A DNA stretch of 59,056 nt from Flavobacteriaceae bacterium UBA1682 (GTDB taxonomy: Bacteria; Bacteroidota; Bacteroidia; Flavobacteriales; Flavobacteriaceae). Each line of letters opens with the position of its first letter. Position 1 is the first letter of the stretch. The notes beneath the pieces are model-generated. The model was not told where the DNA came from. It ran no database searches and saw nothing but the letters and a program-made list of their open reading frames with translations. The stretch covers positions 22,755-81,810 of the forward strand of contig DCKE01000018.1 of the NCBI GenBank assembly GCA_002320285.1, given 5' to 3'. The position numbers and the translations under genes are program-made. Shown one piece after another: positions 34,520 to 43,258 of the stretch.

Positions 34520-37500
34520 CTATCGATTGATTTGAACCCAACCAGTTCGGCTTTTACCATGAGTGATCACTACGTAATAGTAGGTGCCATCGGGTAATTT
34601 ATTGCCTTGTTTGTCTTGTCCGATCCATTGATCTTTATATCCCATACCGTATGAATACACCTCGGCTCCCCAGCGGTTATAGATTTTCAAATCTTCAACT
34701 CCGTGTTGACTTAGGTCAAAATAATCGTTATAATGATCGCCATTAGGTGATATTCCCTTTGGAATAGGGCAATCGTTATATTGTATGGTAAAACTGCTCT
34801 CGTCTTGACATAAACCGTCTTCGGATTCGGCATATACATATACTTTTTGTCCCTGTACCAAAAATTCTCCAGCAATTAATTCGCTACCTTTCTTTGAAGC
34901 TGCTGTGTAGTACTTATTGTACTTAGATAGTGGTTTTAATTGATAATATTCGCATTCTAAGGTTTTGTCCTCAAAAATATCTGCTTTAACAGCTGCGGTG
35001 ATGGTGACTATGTATGAAGTTTCCTCAAAACATCCACCGCCATTTTCTTGTAATATATAAAAGGTATGTGCACCCGCTTCTGTGATCAATTGACCCCCTT
35101 TGTACAGCGTTCCTTTGCCTTTAGATTCGCTATAATAGAATTGATTGCCGGCCAAATCCGGTAGCGTATAGGATGTACAAACGAACACGTTATCGGGTTT
35201 ATTTGGTAATTCACCTTGTTCAACCTTGATAGCTTGAGCAAATACCTCATGACAACCGGTTTCGAGATCTTCTATTCGAATATATACTTGCTTCGAAACG
35301 GGTTCGGTTCCCAACGGATACGTACTTGCATTGGTTAACGCATTTTCTCCAACAGCGGCATCGGCGGCATTTGCGTAATAGCTGCTTCGATATTTAGATC
35401 GATCCACTTTTTTAAACATCTGTGCTTCAGCTGCAGTCAAATCAACCTGGATTGGTATTAATGATTTTCTACATACATTGATAGCTAAAGGTCTTTCGAC
35501 AGTCTGCGAAATAGCCGGGTAGATTTCGACCTTAACAGATCCTGTTGATTCGCAGTTGATATCGGTGAATTTCACTTTAATTGTATAAGTACCCGATTCG
35601 TTAACCTTGAGTTCTCGTGAATTAGCCCCAGCTATGATGACATCGTTTTTATACCATTCTATTACTGTTGATCCGCTGCAGTTTTCACTAACTCCAGAAG
35701 TGATTGTCGCCGAACCATTATTGCAAATCGCGGTATTAGTTTCTACTAATAAGTCGTCTCCAAGGTCAATCTTCCCTAAATCAAAACTACCCGCATTAAA
35801 AAATACAGCTGAAGTGTGACCAACGGTCGTACAGAAATCGGCTATGGCCAATTTGATACGATATTTTTTACAGGACTTTACAGCGACTAATTCGGAACTC
35901 ATCGGTATGGTCATACCGGCAAAATTGATAGGGGCATCTAACGGACCATCAACACCATTATCATAGTGTTTACCATAGAATTCCTTGTTTCTGCTTTCAC
36001 ATGCGGCACCCGATTTCTTAGTGTCGCGTATAGTTGATAAAGCAATCGGTAAATCGGTACCGGGAACCAAGGCTAAATTTTGCCCTTCACCCGTTTCTAA
36101 ATCGATCAGCCATGCGGCAAATAAGGCGCCACCATCTTTACAACCAAAGGAGATACAATCTCTGTGATAACTTTGAGAAGCAAACAAGTATTCGAATTTG
36201 ATCGAATCCTTGATAGGAGTGAAGTCAAATTCTAATACGGATACCGATTTATTATTTCCAAAACTAGAACCCCCTAAATCATCTATAATTTTGTTTAAAT
36301 CAGGGTCTCCAACCCAAACCGGTATTTTTTGTCGCGGATCAGTCAATCCTGTATAAGTGTGCGGTCCAGGGATGTATTTTACATCACCTGTTGCTAAAAC
36401 AATTCCTTCGTCAAATGGAAAATCTGCCTTAGGTGTCTTTTTGAAATAACCGATAGAGTTGATCTTGTTATTACCATCTCCAGCTTGAAATTTAACGTTG
36501 GAAACCAAATCACATTGGGAGCTGATTAACACGTCTTTGACCAATTCTTCAACGCTGTATTTGATTCCACTAGCACTTATTTCTAGGCTTTCTTTTTCGC
36601 TACCAGTAAGACATAAGTTAAAAATAAAATCAGGATTGGCGAGCGTGGTTGCCAATCGCACATAATATTTTTGTCCAGCTACCAAATTGGTAAACATCTT
36701 TTCGCGCACGTTCGACGTAAAACTAAAACACTGGAAGGCTGCTGCTGTAATCGTATTGCAATCCTGATTGTATATACTAACATAAACAGTTGGAGCCGTA
36801 GCGTTGGTGAAACTAATTAGATTTCTTAAGCTTAAAACGTGGTAACTTGATGTAGCGGTAAATTCAAACCATATATCTTTTTTCGCTTGATTTTGCTGTT
36901 GACAAGCCGGTTCTGCAATAAGGGAATTACTGATTCCGACAAAGGATCCCGACGCCATTTTAAGGCATTGAGGAGTTTGGTTAACCGGTATATTAATCGC
37001 ACCATCGCAATTGTTATTTGCTCCAATTTTTGTACTGCTATTGATTTTAGTACTCCAATTACTGGTTGTCGGGATATCGTTGCACTTCGCTCTAACGTAT
37101 ACCGTATAGCCTTGTCCGGCTTTTAGACCCGTTATCGTTACAGCAGCTTTAGCACTAACTGAAACCAATTTGGTCGGTGTAGCGGTCTCGTCTTCACCAT
37201 AGTTGACAACCAGGACTTCCCATTCTGTTATGCCGCCGTCTTGTTTCCAGGTGACATCAAATCCATCTGCAGTAGGGTTACTAATAACAACTTGATAGGG
37301 TTCTTGACAGTTTTCTACTTTCTTTAGAGAAATATGGTCTAAATAAATGTATACACTGCCTTTTGCGGGAGCATGCCATGCGATATTAATATCGCCTTTA
37401 GCAACGGTGAAAAATACGACCTCTTCCACAAAACCATCATTTTTATATGATTTAGTAGGTATAACCTTAGTCGTGAAATTGACTAAATCCATGCCTTGTG

Positions 37501-39910
37501 TAGATAAGAGTACTTCGAAATCGTTGTTAAATGAACTGCTGGTTTTATAGTGATATTTCAATACATACATCCCTGCGTCAACTGCGATCTTTGGCGATAT
37601 TAACCAGTCGTCATTCGGTTGTACGGATGAATTGCCGTTGAAATACATAGAACGATCTCCTTCATATACGCCTGTTGGAATATTGTTGTTAAATAACCTC
37701 CAGATATTTGCCGATATAGGCGAAGTTGCATCTTTATTATTATCGATGATCGTCCAACATCTCGCTGTGGTAGAATTGGTATTAAAACCTTCCCAAAATG
37801 GAGCGGTATAATACGCACACGTCGTTGCAAATCGATACGGACCCTGCCACATGCTGAATTCACCATTTCCACAAACCGTACGTACGTAGAATTCGTAATC
37901 GGCATTCGGTGTTAAAGCTTGACCCGTTTGAACTTTATTTATGGTGTTCTCTTTTGTAGTCGTCGCAGTTCCACTTCCTGTAGGTGCACTTTGACCTTTT
38001 TCTTGAACATAATATTCCCATTGCTTTCCACCCATCTTGTCTTCCCAGTGGATGGTTGCCTTGCCATTTTCTATGTCCTTGGCTCCCAGGTTCAAAGGTT
38101 CCGGACAGCCTTTTACTTCTTCGATGTAAACATTATCGATATAGAGGTAGGTGGTGCCCAGTGAAGTATTGTGCCATCCAATATTAAAATCACCGGTGAT
38201 ACCTGTGATAAATAAATACTCTTCTTTCCAGTCCACTGTATTTTCGTAGGTTTTCTTAGCAATTAAAGTAGTGGTAAACTGATCTACAGCAATGCCTGTA
38301 TTCGATAATTTCACTTCAAATTCATAAGCATAAGTAGCGGTCGTGGAGGTTCTGTAGTGGTATTTTAAGCGGTAGATCTTACTGGCGGAAAACTTAATCG
38401 TCGGAGATACCAACCAATCGTCGTGTTGTATATTGCTTAAGCCGTAAAATAACATAGAATGCGAACCTTCATAGAATATCGTATTGGTTTTCCAAATATT
38501 ATTTCCTGTTGACGATGTAGCATCATCTTTAACATCTAATATCGTCCAACAATTGATTGTCTTGGATTCTGCATTGAAACCCTCCCAAAAAGGAGTGTTG
38601 AGTACTTTACAGGCGGTTCTAAATGTAAAAGGACCTGACCAAGTACTCCAGGTGCCGTTAGCGCATTTGGAACGCACATAAAACTCGTATTCCGCGTTGG
38701 AATTAAGATTTTTTCCAGCCTGATCTTTGGTTACAACATTTTCTTTTTTGGTAGTAGCTGTCCCAGTTGAAGTGGGAATTCCACTTCTTTTATCTTGTAC
38801 CACATATTCCCAATCCTTAGTGAAATCGTCTTTCCAAACTATCGTAACTTCACCTTCTTTTTCGTCTTTACTGTCTAGATTAAAGGGTAGAGGACAGTTG
38901 GTTTCTTCAAGGGAAACAGCATCGACATATAGCGTAGTGGCACTGGCTTTAGTGGTCACCTGCCACGCGATATAAACCGGACCTTTAACCCCTCCGATTA
39001 CAGCGGTTTCTTCAATCCAATCGGAGCTGCTTTCATCGATTTTGGTTTGTAATACTTGCGTGAAAGCAGTAAGGTCTCGTCCTGTGCTGGATAACAGTAC
39101 TTTAAAGCTGTTTCTGTTAGTGGTATTGGTCTTGTAGTAGTACTTTAATTTATAGTATTTGGCGGCGTCCAAATCAAAACTTGGCGACATCAGCCAATCG
39201 TCGTGTTGCGCTACATTGCCGCCGCTGAAATACATGGTTTGATTGCCCTCATAAGAAGACGTGGAAGCAAAACTTCTCCAGATATTACTTCCGGTAGGGG
39301 ATGTGGAATCCTTATTATTGTCAATAATTGTCCAACAACTCAAAGAAGTGGAAGTAGAGTTAAAGCCTTCGCTAAAAGGTGTTTTATAAGAGTCGCATAG
39401 GGTTCTAAATTTAATAGGTCCAACCCACGCACTGGTGCCGCTAGCACCGCAGTTTGTACGTACAAAAAACTCATAATCGGTATTGGGTAATAGATTGACA
39501 CTATTGGTTCCAGTGGTTTTTGATAAAGTGGTCGTTTTTGTAAGCGCTAAACTTCCACTTCCAGTTGGGGTAACGCCGCTTGCAACTTGGAGTACAACCT
39601 CCCAATTGGTATTGATAGTATCCGTCCAGGTAAAAGTAGCCTTATCCTTTTCAATATTACTAACAATCACGGATTTACCAGGCTCTGTACAGGCAAGTGC
39701 TGGCGTACTGATGGTCAATAAACCGACAGCAGGCTCGATTGAAAAATTATAAAAAAGAGAAAAAAATACCTCAGAACTATATGATTTTGTCGACCATATT
39801 TGCTGATTGTCGTGGTGATTTGCTGTATTTCCATAACTTTTCTGGTTTAAAGAAAAGATAATAAATACTGATAAAAATGAAATTAATAGCGTAATTTTCT
39901 TCATATTCAA
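34520..39910 (-). CDS. Giant modular T9SS-secreted adhesin-like protein (three modules)
   Basis: 1796 aa; ATG 39904 is an alternative start. Signal peptide, then three modules of 263-266 residues whose first Cys are at residues 74, 339 and 602. Each has an FN3-like half and a choice-of-anchor-J/MAM-like half. These are followed by a lone FN3 (from C868), a PPC-like domain, a choice-of-anchor-L domain (about 1117-1378), Ig-like repeats, and the type B T9SS sorting domain (about 1716-1796: CPIPKGISPNGDHYND, IYNRWG). Colinear with the 27227-33334 protein but one module shorter. A 39-bp palindrome and a TATATTTG -7 box precede it. Confidence 0.93.
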   Translation of the reverse strand: MNMKKITLLISFLSVFIIFSLNQKSYGNTANHHDNQQIWSTKSYSSEVFFSLFYNFSIEPAVGLLTISTPALACTEPGKSVIVSNIEKDKATFTWTDTINTNWEVVLQVASGVTPTGSGSLALTKTTTLSKTTGTNSVNLLPNTDYEFFVRTNCGASGTSAWVGPIKFRTLCDSYKTPFSEGFNSTSTSLSCWTIIDNNKDSTSPTGSNIWRSFASTSSYEGNQTMYFSGGNVAQHDDWLMSPSFDLDAAKYYKLKYYYKTNTTNRNSFKVLLSSTGRDLTAFTQVLQTKIDESSSDWIEETAVIGGVKGPVYIAWQVTTKASATTLYVDAVSLEETNCPLPFNLDSKDEKEGEVTIVWKDDFTKDWEYVVQDKRSGIPTSTGTATTKKENVVTKDQAGKNLNSNAEYEFYVRSKCANGTWSTWSGPFTFRTACKVLNTPFWEGFNAESKTINCWTILDVKDDATSSTGNNIWKTNTIFYEGSHSMLFYGLSNIQHDDWLVSPTIKFSASKIYRLKYHYRTSTTATYAYEFEVKLSNTGIAVDQFTTTLIAKKTYENTVDWKEEYLFITGITGDFNIGWHNTSLGTTYLYIDNVYIEEVKGCPEPLNLGAKDIENGKATIHWEDKMGGKQWEYYVQEKGQSAPTGSGTATTTKENTINKVQTGQALTPNADYEFYVRTVCGNGEFSMWQGPYRFATTCAYYTAPFWEGFNTNSTTARCWTIIDNNKDATSPISANIWRLFNNNIPTGVYEGDRSMYFNGNSSVQPNDDWLISPKIAVDAGMYVLKYHYKTSSSFNNDFEVLLSTQGMDLVNFTTKVIPTKSYKNDGFVEEVVFFTVAKGDINIAWHAPAKGSVYIYLDHISLKKVENCQEPYQVVISNPTADGFDVTWKQDGGITEWEVLVVNYGEDETATPTKLVSVSAKAAVTITGLKAGQGYTVYVRAKCNDIPTTSNWSTKINSSTKIGANNNCDGAINIPVNQTPQCLKMASGSFVGISNSLIAEPACQQQNQAKKDIWFEFTATSSYHVLSLRNLISFTNATAPTVYVSIYNQDCNTITAAAFQCFSFTSNVREKMFTNLVAGQKYYVRLATTLANPDFIFNLCLTGSEKESLEISASGIKYSVEELVKDVLISSQCDLVSNVKFQAGDGNNKINSIGYFKKTPKADFPFDEGIVLATGDVKYIPGPHTYTGLTDPRQKIPVWVGDPDLNKIIDDLGGSSFGNNKSVSVLEFDFTPIKDSIKFEYLFASQSYHRDCISFGCKDGGALFAAWLIDLETGEGQNLALVPGTDLPIALSTIRDTKKSGAACESRNKEFYGKHYDNGVDGPLDAPINFAGMTIPMSSELVAVKSCKKYRIKLAIADFCTTVGHTSAVFFNAGSFDLGKIDLGDDLLVETNTAICNNGSATITSGVSENCSGSTVIEWYKNDVIIAGANSRELKVNESGTYTIKVKFTDINCESTGSVKVEIYPAISQTVERPLAINVCRKSLIPIQVDLTAAEAQMFKKVDRSKYRSSYYANAADAAVGENALTNASTYPLGTEPVSKQVYIRIEDLETGCHEVFAQAIKVEQGELPNKPDNVFVCTSYTLPDLAGNQFYYSESKGKGTLYKGGQLITEAGAHTFYILQENGGGCFEETSYIVTITAAVKADIFEDKTLECEYYQLKPLSKYNKYYTAASKKGSELIAGEFLVQGQKVYVYAESEDGLCQDESSFTIQYNDCPIPKGISPNGDHYNDYFDLSQHGVEDLKIYNRWGAEVYSYGMGYKDQWIGQDKQGNKLPDGTYYYVVITHGKSRTGWVQINR

Positions 39911-39933
39911 TAATTTACCACTTGATTAAGCGT

Positions 39934-39941
39934 CAAATATA
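39934..39941 (-). promoter_or_regulatory. -7 box of the second giant gene
   Basis: TATATTTG on the minus strand, 24 bp before the ATG at 39910; a perfect TAnnTTTG match. Confidence 0.6.
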
Positions 39942-39950
39942 GTCTTTTGC

Positions 39951-39989
39951 TTAACTAATAATTAACAAGTACTGTTAATTATTAGTTAA
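39951..39989. promoter_or_regulatory. 39-bp palindrome upstream of the second giant gene
   Basis: Left arm TTAACTAATAATTAACA (39951-39967) and right arm TGTTAATTATTAGTTAA (39973-39989) are perfect 17-bp inverted repeats around AGTAC. It is centred about 30 bp upstream of the -7 box, over the -33 region, so it is more likely an operator than a terminator; no T-run follows on either side. Confidence 0.65.
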
Positions 39990-40300
39990 TGAATTTATAT
40001 TTAAATTATGTATAATATAAAAATATAGCTTTTTTTTTTAATATTTGATAAAATATATTGACTTTGTAATTGAGAATAAAATATTTAGATTGATGATTGT
40101 CAGTGTTTTGCTGTTTTTTTTTGCACTTGCGAACCTGTGTGAGTATTTTTTTTGATAATCAATGAATTGCTCTGATATATTAAAATCAATTAAAAGAAAA
40201 GGCTTTCGTTTTATTGTAAAAAGAATTCAAAGCGGTAAGCATTTTAAAATTAACTTTTAAAAAGGGAATTGGAGTGAATAAAATGGTTATTTTTGGCTCG

Positions 40301-40669
40301 ATGCAAAAAAATAGTACGTCCCATATCGCCCTGTTTTTAATAGTAATATTTACGATTTGCTTTGTACAGCCTTTTTCGCTAGTACCCGGTAAATTGTGTT
40401 CGGGAAAAACGGCTATTTGTTATCAAAGGGTATGTCATATAAAAACGGATCATGCCGCTAAAAAGCTCGGTCAAAAACACAAAGCCCTTTCAAAGACGGT
40501 ACAGGTCATTGCAGTTTCATGCGATAATTTGATCAATGTTGCGCCTTTTGTCTTTGAATTTAGACGAACTGTTTTTTGGACTACCCAAAGCTTTTTTTAT
40601 CAACCAGACATCCATTCGCCCCCATATATTCAACTAATAACACCACCTCCAAACGCATACTGGTCTTAA
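40301..40669 (+). CDS. Small hypothetical protein with N-terminal membrane segment
   Basis: 122 aa from ATG 40301; GTG 40274 and ATG 40283 are in frame upstream. A hydrophobic helix (IALFLIVIFTICFVQPFSLV, about 8-27) may be a membrane anchor or signal. The short mature part has four Cys and ends in a Pro-rich tail (SPPYIQLITPPPNAY), a pattern I associate with small flavobacterial membrane proteins of unknown function. It is 71 bp upstream of the thioredoxin-like gene on the same strand, with a hairpin (40681-40700) between. Confidence 0.5.
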   Translation: MQKNSTSHIALFLIVIFTICFVQPFSLVPGKLCSGKTAICYQRVCHIKTDHAAKKLGQKHKALSKTVQVIAVSCDNLINVAPFVFEFRRTVFWTTQSFFYQPDIHSPPYIQLITPPPNAYWS

Positions 40670-40740
40670 AAAGTGGCTTGTACATCCGACTGCGGATGTA
40701 GATGATTTAGTTTTATATATAATTCAAAAAAAATATCAAC

Positions 40741-41199
40741 ATGAAACAACTTGTATATCTGGTGTTTTTTGTGATGTTCGGGATCAGCTCCCAGGCACAA
40801 AAAATAAATTGGATGAGCTTCGATCAGGCTATTAGTGCCCAAAAGAAGTCTTTAAAACCGATTTTCATCGATGTATATACCAATTGGTGCCCACCTTGTA
40901 AATTGCTAGATGAACAAACCTTTAGCAATGAGGAATTAGCCAATTACATCAATGAAAATTTTTATGCGGTTAAGTTTAATGCAGAGGGCAATGAAAGTAT
41001 AACCTTTTCGGGAAAAACCTTCAAAAATCCGCGTTATGATGCCAGTAGAGCTAATAGCCGAAACAGTATGCATGAATTTGCCTATCACTTAAAAGTTCAG
41101 GCATACCCAACGATGATAGTCATTGGAAAAGATGCTAAGATCGATAAGAATATTCTAGGATTTCGCAATGCTAAGCAATTGCTTTTAGAACTGCAGTAA
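40741..41199 (+). CDS. Periplasmic thioredoxin-like protein
   Basis: 152 aa. Sec signal peptide (MKQLVYLVFFVMFGISSQAQ), then a thioredoxin fold with redox site C50-PP-C53 (YTNWCPPCK) and the cis-Pro loop (VQAYPTMIV). CPPC rather than CGPC and an insertion around 75-110 are typical of thiol-disulfide reductase-like DUF255/thioredoxin_7 members in Bacteroidota. It likely reduces or folds periplasmic proteins; partner unknown. Confidence 0.87.
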   Translation: MKQLVYLVFFVMFGISSQAQKINWMSFDQAISAQKKSLKPIFIDVYTNWCPPCKLLDEQTFSNEELANYINENFYAVKFNAEGNESITFSGKTFKNPRYDASRANSRNSMHEFAYHLKVQAYPTMIVIGKDAKIDKNILGFRNAKQLLLELQ

Positions 41200-41220
41200 A
41201 TTCAAATTTTTTTTTAAAGT

Positions 41221-41257
41221 AATCCCTTTTTACCTCGAGTAAAAAGGGATTTTTTAT
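41221..41257 (+). terminator. Terminator after the thioredoxin-like gene
   Basis: AATCCCTTTTTAC (41221-41233) / GTAAAAAGGGATT (41239-41251), 13-bp arms, 5-base loop, T-run. Confidence 0.92.
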
Positions 41258-41291
41258 GCGTTATAAAGCTTTTTTTAGCATTCTAAATGAC

Positions 41292-42026
41292 TTATTTGAT
41301 GAGCGATATACCGCGGCGATAATTTTCCATGATGGATTTAAACAACTCTCCGTTGGACGGTGGTGTCAGAACAATGGCTTTAGCGCCTATGGCTATGGCA
41401 TCGGTAATGTGGTGTAGGGTTTTGCCACCAGTTGCTATCACGGGATGATTGGGAAAATGCAGGTTTAGGTGTTGAATAATGCGACAGGTCTCGTTTCCTC
41501 CAGTGATATGAAAGAAATCGACCCCAGAATCGATTCGTTTTTTAAAATCGAAATCGAGTACGGATATACTGGAAATTATGGGTATACTTATCGCTTTTCT
41601 AATTTTTTCGATGTCTTTGTTTTGAAACGGTTGGTTAACAATTACTGCGGCTGCTCCGAGTTGTTCTGCTTCTTGTGCCATCGTCAGGGCTGTTCTGCCT
41701 TGAGTAAGACCGCCTCCTATACCGCAAATCACCGGTTTATCAGCAAAGTCAATCAGTGCTTTCATGATTTTAGAAGACGGGGGAAACGGATAAACCGCCA
41801 ATACCGCATCGGAATCGCTATTTTCAATTAATGCAAGATCTGTCGAAAATAAAATCGACTTAATGGGAATCTGTTTTAAGGTGATGCCACTGCAATGTTG
41901 GGGAATACAGTCGGGTGTGAGTAATCCTTTGGAGTTGTTTTGTTTTTTGTAAAACAATCTTTTCCAAAATGGAATTGCAATTTTGCGCTCATTCCAGAAG
42001 CTTATGGAGTTTTGTTGGCTTTTCAT
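41292..42026 (-). CDS. TIM-barrel protein of unknown function
   Basis: 244 aa. Successive beta-alpha units with phosphate-binding-like glycine segments: AVLAVYPFPPSSKIM, PVICGIGGGLTQGRTAL, AEQLGAAAVIVNQP, PIISSISVLDFDFKKRIDSGVDFFHITGG, PVIATGGKTLHHITDAIAIGAKAIVLTPPSNG. This pattern resembles ThiG, NanE or geranylgeranylglyceryl-phosphate-synthase-like barrels, but the match is not specific. The N-terminus is basic (KIAIPFWKRLFYKK). No catalytic assignment is made. Monocistronic, convergent with the thioredoxin gene. Confidence 0.7.
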   Translation of the reverse strand: MKSQQNSISFWNERKIAIPFWKRLFYKKQNNSKGLLTPDCIPQHCSGITLKQIPIKSILFSTDLALIENSDSDAVLAVYPFPPSSKIMKALIDFADKPVICGIGGGLTQGRTALTMAQEAEQLGAAAVIVNQPFQNKDIEKIRKAISIPIISSISVLDFDFKKRIDSGVDFFHITGGNETCRIIQHLNLHFPNHPVIATGGKTLHHITDAIAIGAKAIVLTPPSNGELFKSIMENYRRGISLIK

Positions 42027-42117
42027 CGTTTCTCGGATTATATAACGACAAAAATCAATTTTAAATCGATGCTAATGGTGTCCACTGTAAAGAAAGAGCT
42101 GTATTTTGTAATAAAAG

Positions 42118-42160
42118 CGTAAAAAAATGCCCTCTAACGATAGGTCTAAATAGGGCATTT
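42118..42160 (-). terminator. Terminator of the VOC protein gene
   Basis: AAAATGCCCT (42123-42132) / AGGGCATTTT (42151-42160). The plus-strand A-run at 42118-42126 gives a U-tract to the leftward transcript. Confidence 0.8.
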
Positions 42161-42227
42161 TGATACGATCAATTCGAGCAGTTGCTTGATAAAAGTATTA
42201 GGCGATCATCAAAATCTAAACCGCCGA

Positions 42228-42611
42228 CTAAATATAATTGCTAACAGCAATCAAATTTAAGTCGGGATCTCTAAAAAAGACCGACCTGATCTTACCAGTA
42301 GCTCCTAAACGTTCTGAAATTCCCCCTTCTAAGATAGGAATGTTTTGATCGGTTAATTCTTTTAATACCTCTTCTAAAGGTGTTGTAGTAATCAAACACA
42401 AGTCAGCCGATCCAGGTGTTGAGTTTCTGGCTTTTGGAAAGGTCTCGTGTTTAAATAGCTGTAAATATATTTTTTGATTGCCAAATTGTAATGCTTTTTT
42501 ATTTTTTTCAAAAGTAACAATTTCCATTCCTAGAACTTCACTGTAAAACTCACATGTTTTATCAATATTTACAACAGTTAAAACCAGATGATCTAAATGA
42601 CTAATTTTCAT
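42228..42611 (-). CDS. VOC-family (glyoxalase-like) protein
   Basis: 127 aa. Begins MKISHLDHLVLTVVNIDKTCEFYSEVLGME, the VOC/virulence-type family start. H8 of the usual metal site is present. The normal Glu in DPDGNLIEVSNY is Ala122 here (DPDLNLIAVSNY), and the central strand QKIYLQLFKHE lacks the His commonly seen in INLH. Two ligands are therefore missing and the protein may not bind the usual metal. Its start overlaps the DUF1304 stop by 4 bp (ATGA), so the two are coupled. Confidence 0.82.
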   Translation of the reverse strand: MKISHLDHLVLTVVNIDKTCEFYSEVLGMEIVTFEKNKKALQFGNQKIYLQLFKHETFPKARNSTPGSADLCLITTTPLEEVLKELTDQNIPILEGGISERLGATGKIRSVFFRDPDLNLIAVSNYI

Positions 42612-42970
42612 ATTAAATAAAGAATTATGATGGTGATTAAAGCAGGTAATGCTTGTTTAAAAAAAATTGATTTTGAAGCGGTAATGCTGCCGTATATTCC
42701 TGCTGTCGCTACGCACAAAAGAAAGAATAATGCCGTGTTTTTTGACCATATCGGATCTGTAATCAACAAAGACCACAGTAAACCCGCCGCAAGAAAACCA
42801 TTATATAAACCCTGATTAGCAGCTAGTACTTTGGTTGGTTCAAATAATTCTTCGGCTAAGGATTTGAAGGTCTTTTTACCTACAGTGGTCCATGCAAACA
42901 TTTCAATCCATAGTATATAGATATGTTCTATAGCTATTAATCCAATCAAAATTTGAGAAAGTAATGTCAT
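42608..42970 (-). CDS. DUF1304 membrane protein
   Basis: 120 aa with four predicted transmembrane helices (LLSQILIGLIAIEHIYILWIE; GLYNGFLAAGLLWSLLI; TALFFLLCVATAGIYG; ALPALITIIILYLI). The IEHIYILWIEMFAW and VLAANQGLYNGFLAAGL segments are the DUF1304 signature. Function unknown. Translationally coupled to the downstream VOC gene. Confidence 0.88.
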   Translation of the reverse strand: MTLLSQILIGLIAIEHIYILWIEMFAWTTVGKKTFKSLAEELFEPTKVLAANQGLYNGFLAAGLLWSLLITDPIWSKNTALFFLLCVATAGIYGSITASKSIFFKQALPALITIIILYLI

Positions 42971-43258
42971 GGTAAAATTAAATTAACAATAATTTTATGA
43001 TACTTTTTTACTTTAGATTAGCTGCTGCTAAATAATAAAAAATTATAATCATATCAAAATTAATCTTTTTGTGATTTAAATATCTATTTTAAGATAAATT
43101 TTTAGTTTAATTCTAAAAGAGGAAAATTACAGTTTTAAAATGATAAAGTAAAGCATTAAATGGATTTGCTTAAAAAAAACTTTTTTTAATTAATATTAAC
43201 AATCAGATGTTTTAAAGAGGATTAATTATTTACGGTATTGTTGGTTTATTAAGATTAT
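42971..43258. other. AT-rich intergenic region
   Basis: Upstream of the DUF1304 gene and downstream of the antiporter. Long A/T runs, no recognised element beyond the expected promoter. Confidence 0.4.

Larger units (their letters stand above)
39911..40300. other. AT-rich region upstream of the second giant gene
   Basis: Contains the giant gene promoter and palindrome described separately. The rest (39990-40300) is very AT-rich with homopolymer runs and holds no recognised gene. Confidence 0.55.
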
